DNA of 30,383 nt from UBA11373 sp046714175. GTDB lineage: Bacteria; Actinomycetota; Acidimicrobiia; Spongiisociales; UBA11373. The translations under genes and the position numbers were made by a program. Positions 1 through 8,964 of the stretch are shown in pieces. Below the pieces are notes generated by a model. That model had not been told where the DNA came from. It did not search any database and was given only the letters and a program-made list of their open reading frames with translations. The stretch lies in contig JBKKBI010000022.1 in the NCBI GenBank assembly GCA_046714175.1, positions 1-30,383 on the forward strand. Direction: 5' to 3'. How positions within the stretch are numbered: position 1 is the stretch's first letter; every line of letters begins with the position of its first letter.

Positions 1-859
<859 letters not shown>

Positions 860-905
860 AAGACCAGGCCCGAAGGCCGGGATCTCGTGTTTTCGAGTTT
901 GTAGC

Positions 906-1040
906 GTGAGCGCCTGGCCAAACCCTGCGCTCACATCTGGCATCAGTTGTTGTCACTGATGCTGGCACCGACCCTGGGGCCGGTGCCTACTCGAGTACGG
1001 CCTCCCAGACGCGACGGGACAAGCCCACCGCTCGGGAGGC
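906..1040 (-). promoter_or_regulatory. Structured 16S leader with four consecutive hairpins
   Basis: Bases 860-1303 hold no gene. Four perfect inverted repeats lie between the rRNA promoter and the 16S start: 906-913/927-934 (8 bp, 13-nt loop), 940-947/955-962 (8 bp, 7-nt loop), 964-970/981-987 (7 bp, 10-nt loop) and 1000-1006/1034-1040 (7 bp, 27-nt loop). Such leader stems are known in rRNA operons, where part of the leader pairs with sequence 3' of the 16S to form the RNase III processing stalk. Which of these arms, if any, does so cannot be seen because the 3' flank is outside the window. Confidence 0.6.
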
Positions 1041-1066
1041 AAAAACTGGCTTTTGGCACACTGTTC

Positions 1067-1081
1067 AGTTGTCAAGGAGCC
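1067..1081 (-). promoter_or_regulatory. boxA-like rRNA antitermination signal
   Basis: The minus strand reads GGCTCCTTGACAACT, close to boxA of rRNA leaders (E. coli TGCTCTTTAACA). It continues into the ACTGAACAGTGTGCCAAA-type sequence seen in actinobacterial 16S leaders. It lies about 60 bp downstream of the promoter and 210 bp upstream of the 16S gene, as expected for NusB/NusE loading; nusB itself is at 21.6-22.0 kb. The TTGACA inside it is not followed by a -10 box, so I do not read it as a promoter. Confidence 0.6.
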
Positions 1082-1138
1082 GAGTCGTTTCCGTGCCACG
1101 GCGTGCGCGCAAACGCGAAACCGTGAAGCGGAACCGGG

Positions 1139-1167
1139 ATGATACGCCCTCCTCAACAGCCAGTCAA
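1139..1167 (-). promoter_or_regulatory. Promoter of the rRNA operon
   Basis: On the minus strand TTGACT (1162-1167) and TATCAT (1139-1144) are separated by exactly 17 bp, a near-consensus sigma-70/SigA promoter. Transcription would start near 1132 and give a leader of about 270 nt before the 16S 5' end. It is the best -35/-10 pair I see in the window, fitting for an rRNA operon. It is divergent from tyrS, whose start codon is about 140 bp away. Confidence 0.8.
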
Positions 1168-1288
1168 GACCGACCCCGAGCCGCCCGGCCAAAGCACCGC
1201 CGCCCGATCCCACAGCGCCGAGCCGGAACGCGCTGCGACGCGAGACGGGGTGGCGATGCGCAGCACTGTCCCCGCGGGCGGGCTTCGC

Positions 1289-1294
1289 TACCCT
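1289..1294 (+). promoter_or_regulatory. Possible -10 box for a near-leaderless tyrS mRNA
   Basis: TACCCT fits the actinobacterial TANNNT -10 pattern and ends 9 nt before the tyrS ATG. A transcript from it would have a leader of only about 0-3 nt. There is no Shine-Dalgarno sequence before the ATG and no recognisable -35, so this is a weak call based on position. Confidence 0.35.
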
Positions 1295-1303
1295 CCCCGG
1301 GCG

Positions 1304-2578
1304 ATGACCCACCCCCTGGACGTACTCGACGAGCGCGGTTTCATCGCAGACGTGACGGACCGTGACGGCTTGCAGGCCCTCCTCGCCCACGAACGCGTCA
1401 CCTTCTACTACGGATGCGACCCCACAGCCTCCTCACTACATATCGGCAACCTCCTCGGAATGATGGCGATGGCGTGGCTGCAGCGTGCCGGGCACCGTCC
1501 CATCGCGCTCGCCGGTGGGGGCACGGGGCGGATCGGTGATCCGTCAGGCCGCGACGACGAACGGGAGCTGCTCGACGAGTCGCGGGTAGACCAGAACATC
1601 CTCCGGATCCGGGAACAGCTCGGGCGCGTGCTCGACCTGACCACTGCCGACCAGGGTCTGGTGGTCGACAATCACAGTTGGCTCAGCGGGCTGGGGTATG
1701 TCGAGTTTCTCCGGGATGTCGGCAAGCACTTTTCCGTGAACCAGATGATCGCCCGTGAGTCGGTCCGGCGCCGGCTCGAGGAGCGGGAGCAGGGCATCTC
1801 CTACACGGAGTTCTCGTATCAATTGCTCCAGGCCTACGACTTCGCCCACCTGTATCGCGCCGAGGGCTGCCGGCTCCAAATCGGCGGCTCCGACCAGTGG
1901 GGAAACATCACCGCCGGCGTTGAACTCACCCGGCGCCTCCACGGCGCCCGGGTGTTCGGGCTGGTGTGGCCGCTCCTGGAACGGTCCGACGGCAAGAAGT
2001 TCGCTAAGTCGTCCGGGGAAGCGGTGTGGCTGGCCGCCGACGAAACGAGTCCCTACGCCTATTACCAATGGTTTCGCAACGTCCCCGACGCCGATGCCGG
2101 GCGGTTCCTTCGCCTCTTCACGTTCCTGGGGCTCGACGAGATCGCCGGCTTGGAAGCGCAGACCGCAGCCGATCCAGCGGCCCGTGCCGCGCAGCTGGTT
2201 CTCGCCGACGAGGCGACCCGGATCGTGCACGGCCCGGAGGGTCTGGCGGAGGCGAAGCGCGCCAGTGAGATCCTGTTCGGTGACGAGCACTACCGCGGAC
2301 TCGATGAGCGCACCCTGCTGGATGCGTTTGCCGGGGCTCCGGCAGCGACGGTTCCCCGGGAACGCCTCCCGATCGGACTGCTCGAGCTGATGGTCCTCAC
2401 CGGTGCCGCGGCCAGCAATGGCGAAGCCCGGCGCCTGATCGAACAGGGCGGAGTGGCGGTGAACAACGCCGCCGTCACGGAGGCCACCGGACAGGTCGGT
2501 ACAAGCGATCTGCTGGCGGGAGCGACACTGGTGATCCGGGTGGGGAAGAAGCGGTACCACCTCGCTCGATTCGACTGA
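1304..2578 (+). CDS. tyrS: Tyrosyl-tRNA synthetase
   Basis: Class I aminoacyl-tRNA synthetase that charges tRNA-Tyr with tyrosine in the cytoplasm. The 424-residue product matches the usual bacterial TyrRS length. The HIGN form of the HIGH signature is at residues 46-49, the tyrosine-site segment around GGSDQWGN at 194-201, and KFAKS (the bacterial KMSKS) at 232-236. An S4 RNA-binding domain occupies about 355-424. The frame stays open upstream to an ATG at 1139, but the extra 55 residues are low-complexity and run into the divergent rRNA promoter, so the ATG at 1304 is chosen; it gives the canonical N-terminus. In Mycobacterium tuberculosis mpg is directly followed by tyrS; here both are still close but separated by a penicillin-binding protein gene. 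Confidence 0.97.
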   Translation: MTHPLDVLDERGFIADVTDRDGLQALLAHERVTFYYGCDPTASSLHIGNLLGMMAMAWLQRAGHRPIALAGGGTGRIGDPSGRDDERELLDESRVDQNILRIREQLGRVLDLTTADQGLVVDNHSWLSGLGYVEFLRDVGKHFSVNQMIARESVRRRLEEREQGISYTEFSYQLLQAYDFAHLYRAEGCRLQIGGSDQWGNITAGVELTRRLHGARVFGLVWPLLERSDGKKFAKSSGEAVWLAADETSPYAYYQWFRNVPDADAGRFLRLFTFLGLDEIAGLEAQTAADPAARAAQLVLADEATRIVHGPEGLAEAKRASEILFGDEHYRGLDERTLLDAFAGAPAATVPRERLPIGLLELMVLTGAAASNGEARRLIEQGGVAVNNAAVTEATGQVGTSDLLAGATLVIRVGKKRYHLARFD

Positions 2579-2608
2579 GTCCTCAGTAAGCCAGCGACTG
2601 AGTCGCCC

Positions 2609-2617
2609 TGTGGACAA
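2609..2617 (-). other. Single DnaA-box-like 9-mer
   Basis: The minus strand reads TTGTCCACA, identical to the actinobacterial DnaA-box consensus. It lies in the 93-bp gap between tyrS and the penicillin-binding protein gene. The gap also holds two copies of CGACTGAGTC (2572-2581 and 2595-2604) and a 6-bp hairpin with a 3-nt loop at 2621-2635 without a T-tract. It is a single copy in 30 kb and could be chance. Confidence 0.25.
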
Positions 2618-2671
2618 TCCCCGCGCGGAGCGCGGTCGGTGGGTAACGTAGCGCGCGGAGATATATAACCC

Positions 2672-5050
2672 ATGCCTCGCCACACGGCGGGCGTCTTGGC
2701 GATCGTGCTGATTGCCGCCGCCTGCTCTGTAGAGCCCATCGAGGATCCGGGGATTGGAGCGGGCGACCTCACCACGACGGTCTACGCGGCCGACGGCTCG
2801 GTATTGGCCGAGTGGCACGCGGAACAGGACCGCGTCCTCGTCACCTACCAGCAGCTCCCCAAGCATCTGGTCGACGCCATCGTCGCCATCGAGGATCGCC
2901 GCTTCTGGATCCATCCCGGGGTGGACGTCCAGGCGGTGGCCCGGGCCGCGGTAGAGAACCTGGAGGCCGGGGCGGTCGTGCAGGGGGGCTCCACGATCAC
3001 CCAGCAGTACGTGAAGAACGTACTGCTCACCGACAGCGTCACCCTGGAGCGCAAGGCGGAAGAAGCCGGCCTGGCGCTGCAGCTCGAGGAGACCCTGTCC
3101 AAGGTGGAGATCTTCGAGCGCTACGCCAACACGGCATTCTTCGGCGAGGGCGCCTTCGGCGTTGGCGCCGCCGCCCGCCGCTATTTCGGCAAAGAGGTCG
3201 CAGACCTGAGCCTGGCTGAGTCGGCGCTGCTCGCCGGCGTGCTGGCGGCACCCACCGACTACAACCCGTTCGATCACCCCGAAGCGTCCCGGCAGCGCCG
3301 CGATGTTGTGTTGGACACCATGCTCGAGCTGGGATGGATCGACCTGCCGGCTGCGATCGCGGCCGCGGCCGAACCGGTCGTCCTGGCAGAGCGCGGCGCC
3401 TCCGACCGGATGCGCCATCCCTATTTCACCGACGAGGTGCGGCGCGCCCTGCTGGCCAACCCCGCCCTGGGCTCGACGCCGGAAGACCGCTGGCACTTGG
3501 TCACCACCGGGGGGCTTCGCATCTACACCACCCTCGACCTGGCAGTACAGCGCGCCGCCGAAGATGCCATCGCGTCCCTGATTGGAGACACCGGCCCGGC
3601 GGCGGCCCTGGTGGCTGTCGATCCGCGCAATGGCTACGTGACCGCCGTCGTCGGCGGACGGGACTTCTACTCCCCCACCGATGGCATCGCCCAGTTCAAT
3701 CTGGCCACCCAGGGTCGGCGCCAGCCCGGCTCGGCCTTCAAGCCCTTCGCTCTCGCCGCGGCCCTCGAGGCCGGGGCCACCCTCGAGTCCACGTGGCCGG
3801 GGGGACGCACCGCGACATTGCAAACCGATTCGGGACCGTGGACCCTCTCCAATCACGAGGAGTCGTACTTTCCAAGTTTGAGCTTGCTCGAGGCCACGGT
3901 GTTCTCGGTGAACGTGCCTTACGCCTACGTCGAGCAATGGATAGGAACCGAGCGTCTCATCGCCACGGCCCGGGCTGCCGGAATCACCAGCCCGATCGCC
4001 GCCACTCCCAGTGTGGTGCTCGGTACCGAAGAGGTGACCGTTCTCGAGATGGCCTCCGCCTACGGCACTTTTGCCTCCGGGGGGATTCGCGTCACACCGG
4101 TGCTGGTGACCCGCGTGGAGGACCGCAACGGGTCGGTCCTCTTCGAGCATGTTCCGGCCTTCTCCCGGGTGTTCAGCACGACCGTCGCCGAGCAGGTCAC
4201 GACCGCGCTGACCGAGGCGGTGCGGCGCGGCACCGGCCAGCAAGCCCGCATTGGACGTCCGGTGGCGGGCAAGACCGGAACCACGGAGTCGAACCATGAC
4301 GCCTGGTTCGTCGGATATACCCCAGAGCTCTCCGCCGCGGTGTGGGTCGGCTTTCCCGAGGGCAACCGGCCACTGGAGGCGCCCGATACCCCGTACACGA
4401 TCACCGGGGGCACGTGGCCGGCGCAGATCTGGTCCCGCTTTGCCATCGCGGCACTCTCCGGAATCGCCTACAGCCCCTCCACGGCCACGGATTCCGTGGA
4501 GACGGTGGCTGTCAGCGTGGACCTCTCCACCGGCCACCTCGCCGGTCCGCTGTGCCCCCGGGCGACCGTGGCGGTGCTGCGACTCGAGCCGGGACGGGTC
4601 CCGGATGTGGTCTGCCCGATCCACAACCCCCAGGGAGTGCAGGTCGTGACGCCGGGCACCGTGCCCGATGTCGCCGCCCTATCGGCCATCGGCGCCATCG
4701 CCGTCCTGGAGACTGCGGGCTACACCGTCCATCTCGCCTGGGCGCTGGAGACCAGCCATCTGCCGGGCACCATCCTCGGCCAATTCCCCGCCGCCGGAAG
4801 CGCGCTCGGTGCCGGCGGAGTGGTCGAGATCATTGCCTCCGGACCGGAGCCCGGGACCGTCGCCCCGGATGTGGTCGGCCGCCCCCAGCTGGAGGCCCTG
4901 GAGCGGCTCGAAGCCGCCGGACTGCTCGTGGACATCGTGATGGTCACCCCCACGACCACCGCCTCTTCCACCGAACTCAGGGTCTGGGCCCAGGTCCCAG
5001 CCGCCGGTGAGCCGGTGGACGGAAGGGTGACGATCTGGCTGAGCCCGTGA
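2672..5050 (+). CDS. Class A penicillin-binding protein with two PASTA domains, probable lipoprotein
   Basis: Bifunctional peptidoglycan synthase (792 aa): glycan polymerisation plus peptide cross-linking outside the membrane. The GT51 transglycosylase domain spans about 35-210, with catalytic Glu74 in AIEDRRFW and the GGSTITQQ motif at 106-112. The transpeptidase has all three motifs: S354-x-x-K357 in QPGSAFKPF, S412-V-N414, and K534-T-G in GKTGTT. Two C-terminal PASTA repeats (about 663-724 and 730-791) are typical of PonA-type enzymes and bind peptidoglycan fragments. The N-terminus is unusual: instead of a cytoplasmic tail and membrane helix there is a 17-residue signal ending in LIAAAC, so Cys18 looks like a lipobox cysteine. 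A TAA stop two codons upstream in frame rules out a longer N-terminus. GGAG at 2657-2660 may serve as ribosome-binding site. Confidence 0.93.
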   Translation: MPRHTAGVLAIVLIAAACSVEPIEDPGIGAGDLTTTVYAADGSVLAEWHAEQDRVLVTYQQLPKHLVDAIVAIEDRRFWIHPGVDVQAVARAAVENLEAGAVVQGGSTITQQYVKNVLLTDSVTLERKAEEAGLALQLEETLSKVEIFERYANTAFFGEGAFGVGAAARRYFGKEVADLSLAESALLAGVLAAPTDYNPFDHPEASRQRRDVVLDTMLELGWIDLPAAIAAAAEPVVLAERGASDRMRHPYFTDEVRRALLANPALGSTPEDRWHLVTTGGLRIYTTLDLAVQRAAEDAIASLIGDTGPAAALVAVDPRNGYVTAVVGGRDFYSPTDGIAQFNLATQGRRQPGSAFKPFALAAALEAGATLESTWPGGRTATLQTDSGPWTLSNHEESYFPSLSLLEATVFSVNVPYAYVEQWIGTERLIATARAAGITSPIAATPSVVLGTEEVTVLEMASAYGTFASGGIRVTPVLVTRVEDRNGSVLFEHVPAFSRVFSTTVAEQVTTALTEAVRRGTGQQARIGRPVAGKTGTTESNHDAWFVGYTPELSAAVWVGFPEGNRPLEAPDTPYTITGGTWPAQIWSRFAIAALSGIAYSPSTATDSVETVAVSVDLSTGHLAGPLCPRATVAVLRLEPGRVPDVVCPIHNPQGVQVVTPGTVPDVAALSAIGAIAVLETAGYTVHLAWALETSHLPGTILGQFPAAGSALGAGGVVEIIASGPEPGTVAPDVVGRPQLEALERLEAAGLLVDIVMVTPTTTASSTELRVWAQVPAAGEPVDGRVTIWLSP

Positions 5051-5145
5051 AAGTCGGCGCGACGGGTGGCGATGGCGGGATAGCCAGACTCTCCATGCGG
5101 CTGGCCTAGCAGAGCTGGCACATCACTGGTTCATGACCGATGACT

Positions 5146-5682
5146 TTATGACTCTTGCCACACGAACCTCCAGCACAGCTCCGTCGCTTTGCTGATTCCG
5201 ATTCTGGGGCTGGCGACGATGCTGCCCCGAAGTTGGCGGCCCGTGAGCCGGACGGGGCCGGTGAACACATCGCTCCCGTCGAGATCACCGCTGATTCCCA
5301 ATGCCTGGCACAGCTTGCCCGGGCCGTCGCCGAGATGGTCCTCCTGTCCCCGCCGCCGCGCCATCACCCCGAGTCCGGTGACCGGCATCCCGGCCCGCAA
5401 CAAGACGGCCCCGGGGGTGCCCGCTGGCCCACAGACGATGTTGGCGCACCAATGGATCCCGTAGGAGCGGTAGACGTAGAGACGTCCGGGAGGACCGAAC
5501 ATGACCCGGTTGCGCGCCGTGGGGCCGCGGTGGGCGTGACTGGCGGCATCCGCAACACCCCCGTAGGCCTCGGCCTCGGTGATGATCACCGAAGTCTCCA
5601 CCCCTGCGATGCGGGACACCAGCAAGCGCCCCACAAGAGCACGCGCCGCGTCGACCGGATCCCCGCGCAGGGCGGCGATCAC
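5146..5682 (-). CDS. mpg: DNA-3-methyladenine glycosylase (AAG/Mpg family)
   Basis: Base-excision repair enzyme removing alkylated purines such as 3-methyladenine. The 178-residue product contains the family core: TEAEAY at about 35-40 (Glu38 matches the catalytic Glu of human AAG, Tyr40 the intercalating-pocket Tyr), ASHAHRGPTARN at 47-58, then MFGPPGRLYVYRSYG at 61-75. The start is the GTG at 5680-5682, which overlaps the argF stop as GTGA, so it is probably translated by coupling to argF. An upstream ATG in the same frame lies deep inside argF and adds only arginine-rich shadow sequence. In M. tuberculosis mpg lies just upstream of tyrS, after the arg cluster, so this position fits actinobacterial synteny. 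The 95 bp between this gene and the converging penicillin-binding protein gene show no convincing terminator. Confidence 0.92.
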   Translation of the reverse strand: MIAALRGDPVDAARALVGRLLVSRIAGVETSVIITEAEAYGGVADAASHAHRGPTARNRVMFGPPGRLYVYRSYGIHWCANIVCGPAGTPGAVLLRAGMPVTGLGVMARRRGQEDHLGDGPGKLCQALGISGDLDGSDVFTGPVRLTGRQLRGSIVASPRIGISKATELCWRFVWQES

Positions 5683-6578
5683 GTCAGATGCAGCAACAGG
5701 GCCTTGAAGGCGTGCATCCGGTTCTCCGCCTGATCGAACACCCGGCTGCGGGGATGATCGACGATGGCATCGGTCACCTCTTCGCCACGATGTGCGGGAA
5801 GACAATGGAGAAAGATCGCATCTGGTGCCGCCAGCGCGAAAAGCGCCTCATCGACGCGGAATGCGGCGAAGTGCTCCCGGCGTTGCGCCGCTTCCGCCTC
5901 CTGGCCCATCGAAGTCCACACGTCGGTGTAGACGGCGTCGGCACCGCGTACCGCCTCTCTGGGATCGTGGCCCACCGACAATTCTGCCCCCGGGGCGGCG
6001 AGACCACGGGCGGCAGCCACCACCCCGGCGTCGAGCTCATACCCGGGGGGCGTGGCCACCCGTACCGACACTCCACAGGCCGCCGCCGCGACCATGAGCG
6101 ACGCGGCCACGTTGTTCCCATCCCCGACGTACGCCACCACCGCCCCCGGGAGCGGCCGGTGCTCGGCAAGCGTCTGCAGGTCCGCAAGCGCCTGGCACGG
6201 ATGTTCCCGATCCGAGAGCAGGTTGATCACCGGAGCCGCGGCGTGGGCGGCGATGGTGTCGAGGTCGCCGTGCCGGAACACCCGGAAGGCCAGGACGTCG
6301 AGATAGCGGTCCAGCACCCGTGCCACGTCTGCCACTGCCTCCCGTTTGCCCAAACCCACCTCGTCCTGCTTGAGGACCAGCGGCACGGCCCCCAGATCGG
6401 TCACGGCGATCTCGCAGGACACCCGGGTGCGTGTCGATGGCTTCTCGAAGAACAGTCCCACCCGGAGCCCGCGACGGGTCCCGGCGACGGCGGTGCGATC
6501 TCGCTTCACGCGCGCTGCGCTATCCAGGACCGCACCAAGGCCATCCTGGCCCAGATCCGCCACGGTGAGAAAGTCCAC
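5679..6578 (-). CDS. argF: Ornithine carbamoyltransferase
   Basis: Converts ornithine and carbamoyl phosphate to citrulline in arginine synthesis. The 299-residue product is of normal length. It has the carbamoyl-phosphate loop FFEKPSTRTR (43-52, Ser48-Thr-Arg-Thr), HPCQ at 126-129, the ornithine loop DVWTSMGQE, and HCLPAHRGEEV with catalytic Cys259. SMG and HCLP distinguish it from aspartate carbamoyltransferase. It begins one base after the pheT stop and overlaps mpg by 4 nt, so it appears co-transcribed with pheST. In most actinobacteria argF is inside argC-J-B-D-F-R-G-H downstream of pheT; here it stands alone, so the other arginine genes must be elsewhere or missing. Confidence 0.96.
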   Translation of the reverse strand: MDFLTVADLGQDGLGAVLDSAARVKRDRTAVAGTRRGLRVGLFFEKPSTRTRVSCEIAVTDLGAVPLVLKQDEVGLGKREAVADVARVLDRYLDVLAFRVFRHGDLDTIAAHAAAPVINLLSDREHPCQALADLQTLAEHRPLPGAVVAYVGDGNNVAASLMVAAAACGVSVRVATPPGYELDAGVVAAARGLAAPGAELSVGHDPREAVRGADAVYTDVWTSMGQEAEAAQRREHFAAFRVDEALFALAAPDAIFLHCLPAHRGEEVTDAIVDHPRSRVFDQAENRMHAFKALLLHLT

Positions 6579-6579
6579 C

Positions 6580-8964
6580 TCAGCCCCCTCGCAACTTCCC
6601 GCCCACCAGGTCGCCGACCCGGGCCACGATGGCAGCGCGGAGCGGAATCATGTCGTCGTCGGTCATCGTCCGCTCCGGGTGCCGGAACACAAGCCGCACC
6701 GCGGCGCTCTTGCGACCCGGGTCTAGAGGCGGTCCGGTAAACACATCAAACACCGACGCCTCCTCGAGCAGCGATCCTGCCCCCTCCCGGATTGCGGCGG
6801 TGAGTGCTCCCGCCGAGACCTCGCGGGCGATGTCGAACGCCAGATCGAACACCACCGGAGGCAACCCACTGGGCACGGCAAAGTCGCTTCTAGGGGTCGG
6901 CTCCAGGAACGGCGCCACCGCAAGCTCACCCGCCACGACCCGGCCGGAGAGATCCCAGGCGGCGGCGACCTCGGGGTGCACCTCGCCGACCACTCCGACT
7001 CGCCGGGTTCCCGCTATCACCCGGGCGCATCGGCCGGGATGGAACCCGGGTTCGGTCGCGGGTTCGACGCGGAGCGCGATGCCGGTGGCTGCAGCGAGGG
7101 TTTCCACGAGGCCGGTGGCGTCGAATGCGTCTCGAGCCGTCCGGGGCTGCCACGACGCCCCGGGTTGCGATCCGATTGCGGCGAACCCGAGGTGGGCCGG
7201 CTGATCGGGGATGGGCTCCCCCGGGGCCTGCAGGAACACGGTCCCGATCTCGAACAAGGCAGGATCGTCCAGATGGCGGGCAACGTTGGTGCGCAAGGCA
7301 TCGAACAGACCGGGGAGCAGGGTGGTGCGCAACGCTCCCTGCTCATCGTTTAGGGGGTTGCGGACCCGTAATGGCCGAAGGCGCGGGTCGTCGGCGGCCA
7401 GCCGCAGGCGCTCCAGGCGATCCTGGCCAAGGAAATCGAAGCTCAGGATCTCCGAGTACCCGGCACCGATCATGGTGGCCCGGAGCAGCCGCCGCCGACG
7501 CTCCCAGTGCGGCAGCCCAGCTGCCGGTCCGTGCGGCAGGGTCGACGGGATGGCGTCGAGTCCGTGCAGGCGGGCGACCTCCTCGACCAGGTCGGCAGGG
7601 CGGGACACATCGGGCCGATAACTGGGGACGGTGACCTGGAGCGGATCTCCACCGGCGACCCCAAAGCCGAGGCGGCGCAGCAGCCCACCGATCTCGGCGG
7701 CGAGAAGGCGGATTCCCAACAAGCGCTCCACCTCGCCCACCGGTAGCGACACCACTCTGGGCGCGGCCACGCCGGGATGATCGTCGACCAGCTCGCCGAC
7801 CGCCGTTCCCCCGCCCAGGGCGACGATCAGGTCCGTGGCTCGGGCCGAGGCAATCGGGGGCAGGGCGGGGTCCACCCCGCGCTCGAAGCGGGCCACGGCC
7901 TCGGTGCGCAGGCCGTGCCGCTTGCCGGTGAGGAGAACCCCGGTGGGCTCGAAGTTGGCCGCCTCCAGCAGCACCCGCGTGGTGGTGGATGACACCTCAC
8001 TGTCCCCGCCGCCCATCACGCCGGCGAGCCCGAGGGGCGCAGTCGGTGAGGCGATCACCAGGTCCTCCGGTGCGAGGTTGCGAACGATGCCATCGAGTGT
8101 CGTCAGCGTCTCCCCGGGCGCCGCGCGGCGCACCACGATCGTCTCCGCCGAAACCTGGTCGAGATCGAACGCATGGAGCGGCTGCCCGGTCTCCAACATC
8201 ACGTAGTTGGTGACGTCGACCACGTTGTTGATCGGGCGAATTCCGGCGCTGCGGAGTCGCATCGCCATCCATAGCGGCGCCGGAGCGACCTTGATGCCGC
8301 CGATCTCCCGCACGGTGAACCGGGGGCACCCACCGGTATCGGCGATGGTCACCCGGGCCTGGGTGGTTCCGCGGCCCGGCGCCGAGGCGGCGTCGATCGG
8401 CTTCACCTCGACTCCGAAGAAGGCCCCGAGCTCCCGGGCCAGGCCATGGATGGACATCGCATCTGGACGATTGGAGGTGACCGCCACCTCGAAAACGTGG
8501 TCGGGCAGGGGCAGTAGCGTGGCAAAGTCGGTGCCGGGCGCCAGAGTGTCATTCAGGACCAAGATTCCCCCGCCTTCGTCTCCCAGCCCCAGCTCCCGCT
8601 CCGAGCAGATCATCCCCGGTGATCGCACTCCTCTGATGTCGCGCTCCCCCACCTCGAGGCCCCCCGCCAACCGGGACCCGACGGTGGCATAGGCGACAGT
8701 CGCTCCGGCCGCGAAGTTCCATGCCCCGCACACCACCTCCAGACCAGCGGCGCCATCGTCGATGGTCACGAGGCGGACGCGGTCGGCGGAGGGGTGGGGG
8801 CGGATGGCGGTGACCCGGGCCACCACGACCCCATGGAAGTCCGCGCGCAGTTCCGCCACCGACTCCACCTCGAACCCGAGCCCGTCGAGGGCGGCGGCGA
8901 TCACCGCCGGGTCGGCGGTGGGTAGGTCCACGAACTCCTCCAACCAGCGCAGGGACGCTTTCAC
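6580..8964 (-). CDS. pheT: Phenylalanyl-tRNA synthetase beta subunit
   Basis: Non-catalytic beta chain of the heterotetrameric phenylalanyl-tRNA synthetase, carrying tRNA-binding and editing modules (794 aa, normal length). The start is the GTG at 8962-8964, giving the classic beginning VKASLRWLEEFV. It overlaps the pheS stop as GTGA. Domains in order: EMAP-like tRNA-binding domain at about 40-150, B3/B4 editing region at about 200-380, B5 DNA-binding-like domain at about 400-470, catalytic-like core, and a C-terminal ferredoxin-fold anticodon-binding domain from about 700 (FDVFTG... to ...LVGGKLRGG). An open frame continues about 230 codons upstream through pheS, but that is shadow sequence. 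argF follows by one base. Confidence 0.97.
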   Translation of the reverse strand: MKASLRWLEEFVDLPTADPAVIAAALDGLGFEVESVAELRADFHGVVVARVTAIRPHPSADRVRLVTIDDGAAGLEVVCGAWNFAAGATVAYATVGSRLAGGLEVGERDIRGVRSPGMICSERELGLGDEGGGILVLNDTLAPGTDFATLLPLPDHVFEVAVTSNRPDAMSIHGLARELGAFFGVEVKPIDAASAPGRGTTQARVTIADTGGCPRFTVREIGGIKVAPAPLWMAMRLRSAGIRPINNVVDVTNYVMLETGQPLHAFDLDQVSAETIVVRRAAPGETLTTLDGIVRNLAPEDLVIASPTAPLGLAGVMGGGDSEVSSTTTRVLLEAANFEPTGVLLTGKRHGLRTEAVARFERGVDPALPPIASARATDLIVALGGGTAVGELVDDHPGVAAPRVVSLPVGEVERLLGIRLLAAEIGGLLRRLGFGVAGGDPLQVTVPSYRPDVSRPADLVEEVARLHGLDAIPSTLPHGPAAGLPHWERRRRLLRATMIGAGYSEILSFDFLGQDRLERLRLAADDPRLRPLRVRNPLNDEQGALRTTLLPGLFDALRTNVARHLDDPALFEIGTVFLQAPGEPIPDQPAHLGFAAIGSQPGASWQPRTARDAFDATGLVETLAAATGIALRVEPATEPGFHPGRCARVIAGTRRVGVVGEVHPEVAAAWDLSGRVVAGELAVAPFLEPTPRSDFAVPSGLPPVVFDLAFDIAREVSAGALTAAIREGAGSLLEEASVFDVFTGPPLDPGRKSAAVRLVFRHPERTMTDDDMIPLRAAIVARVGDLVGGKLRGG

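Noticed and set aside
1045..1075. TTGACA on the minus strand as a second rRNA promoter
   Set aside because: No -10 hexamer lies 15-19 bp downstream; the element fits boxA and the following actinobacterial leader sequence better.
1139..1303. N-terminal extension of tyrS by 55 codons
   Set aside because: The extension is low-complexity, overlaps the divergent rRNA promoter, and the ATG at 1304 gives the standard 424-residue enzyme.
860..1303. tRNA gene in the largest gene-free gap
   Set aside because: No T-loop GGTTCRA sequence or cloverleaf arms are seen; the inverted repeats are simple consecutive stems.
2621..2635. Terminator after tyrS
   Set aside because: A 6-bp stem with a 3-nt loop but no T-tract; too weak to call and it may be chance in GC-rich DNA.
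1544..4624. Very long minus-strand open frame (about 1000 codons) opposite tyrS and the penicillin-binding protein gene
   Set aside because: It runs antisense through two genes with clear family motifs, has no recognisable domain and shows the Gly/Arg-rich composition of high-GC shadow frames.
5083..5105. Hairpin between the penicillin-binding protein gene and mpg as bidirectional terminator
   Set aside because: Only a 5-bp stem (GCCAG/CTGGC) with a 13-nt loop and no T-tract on either strand.
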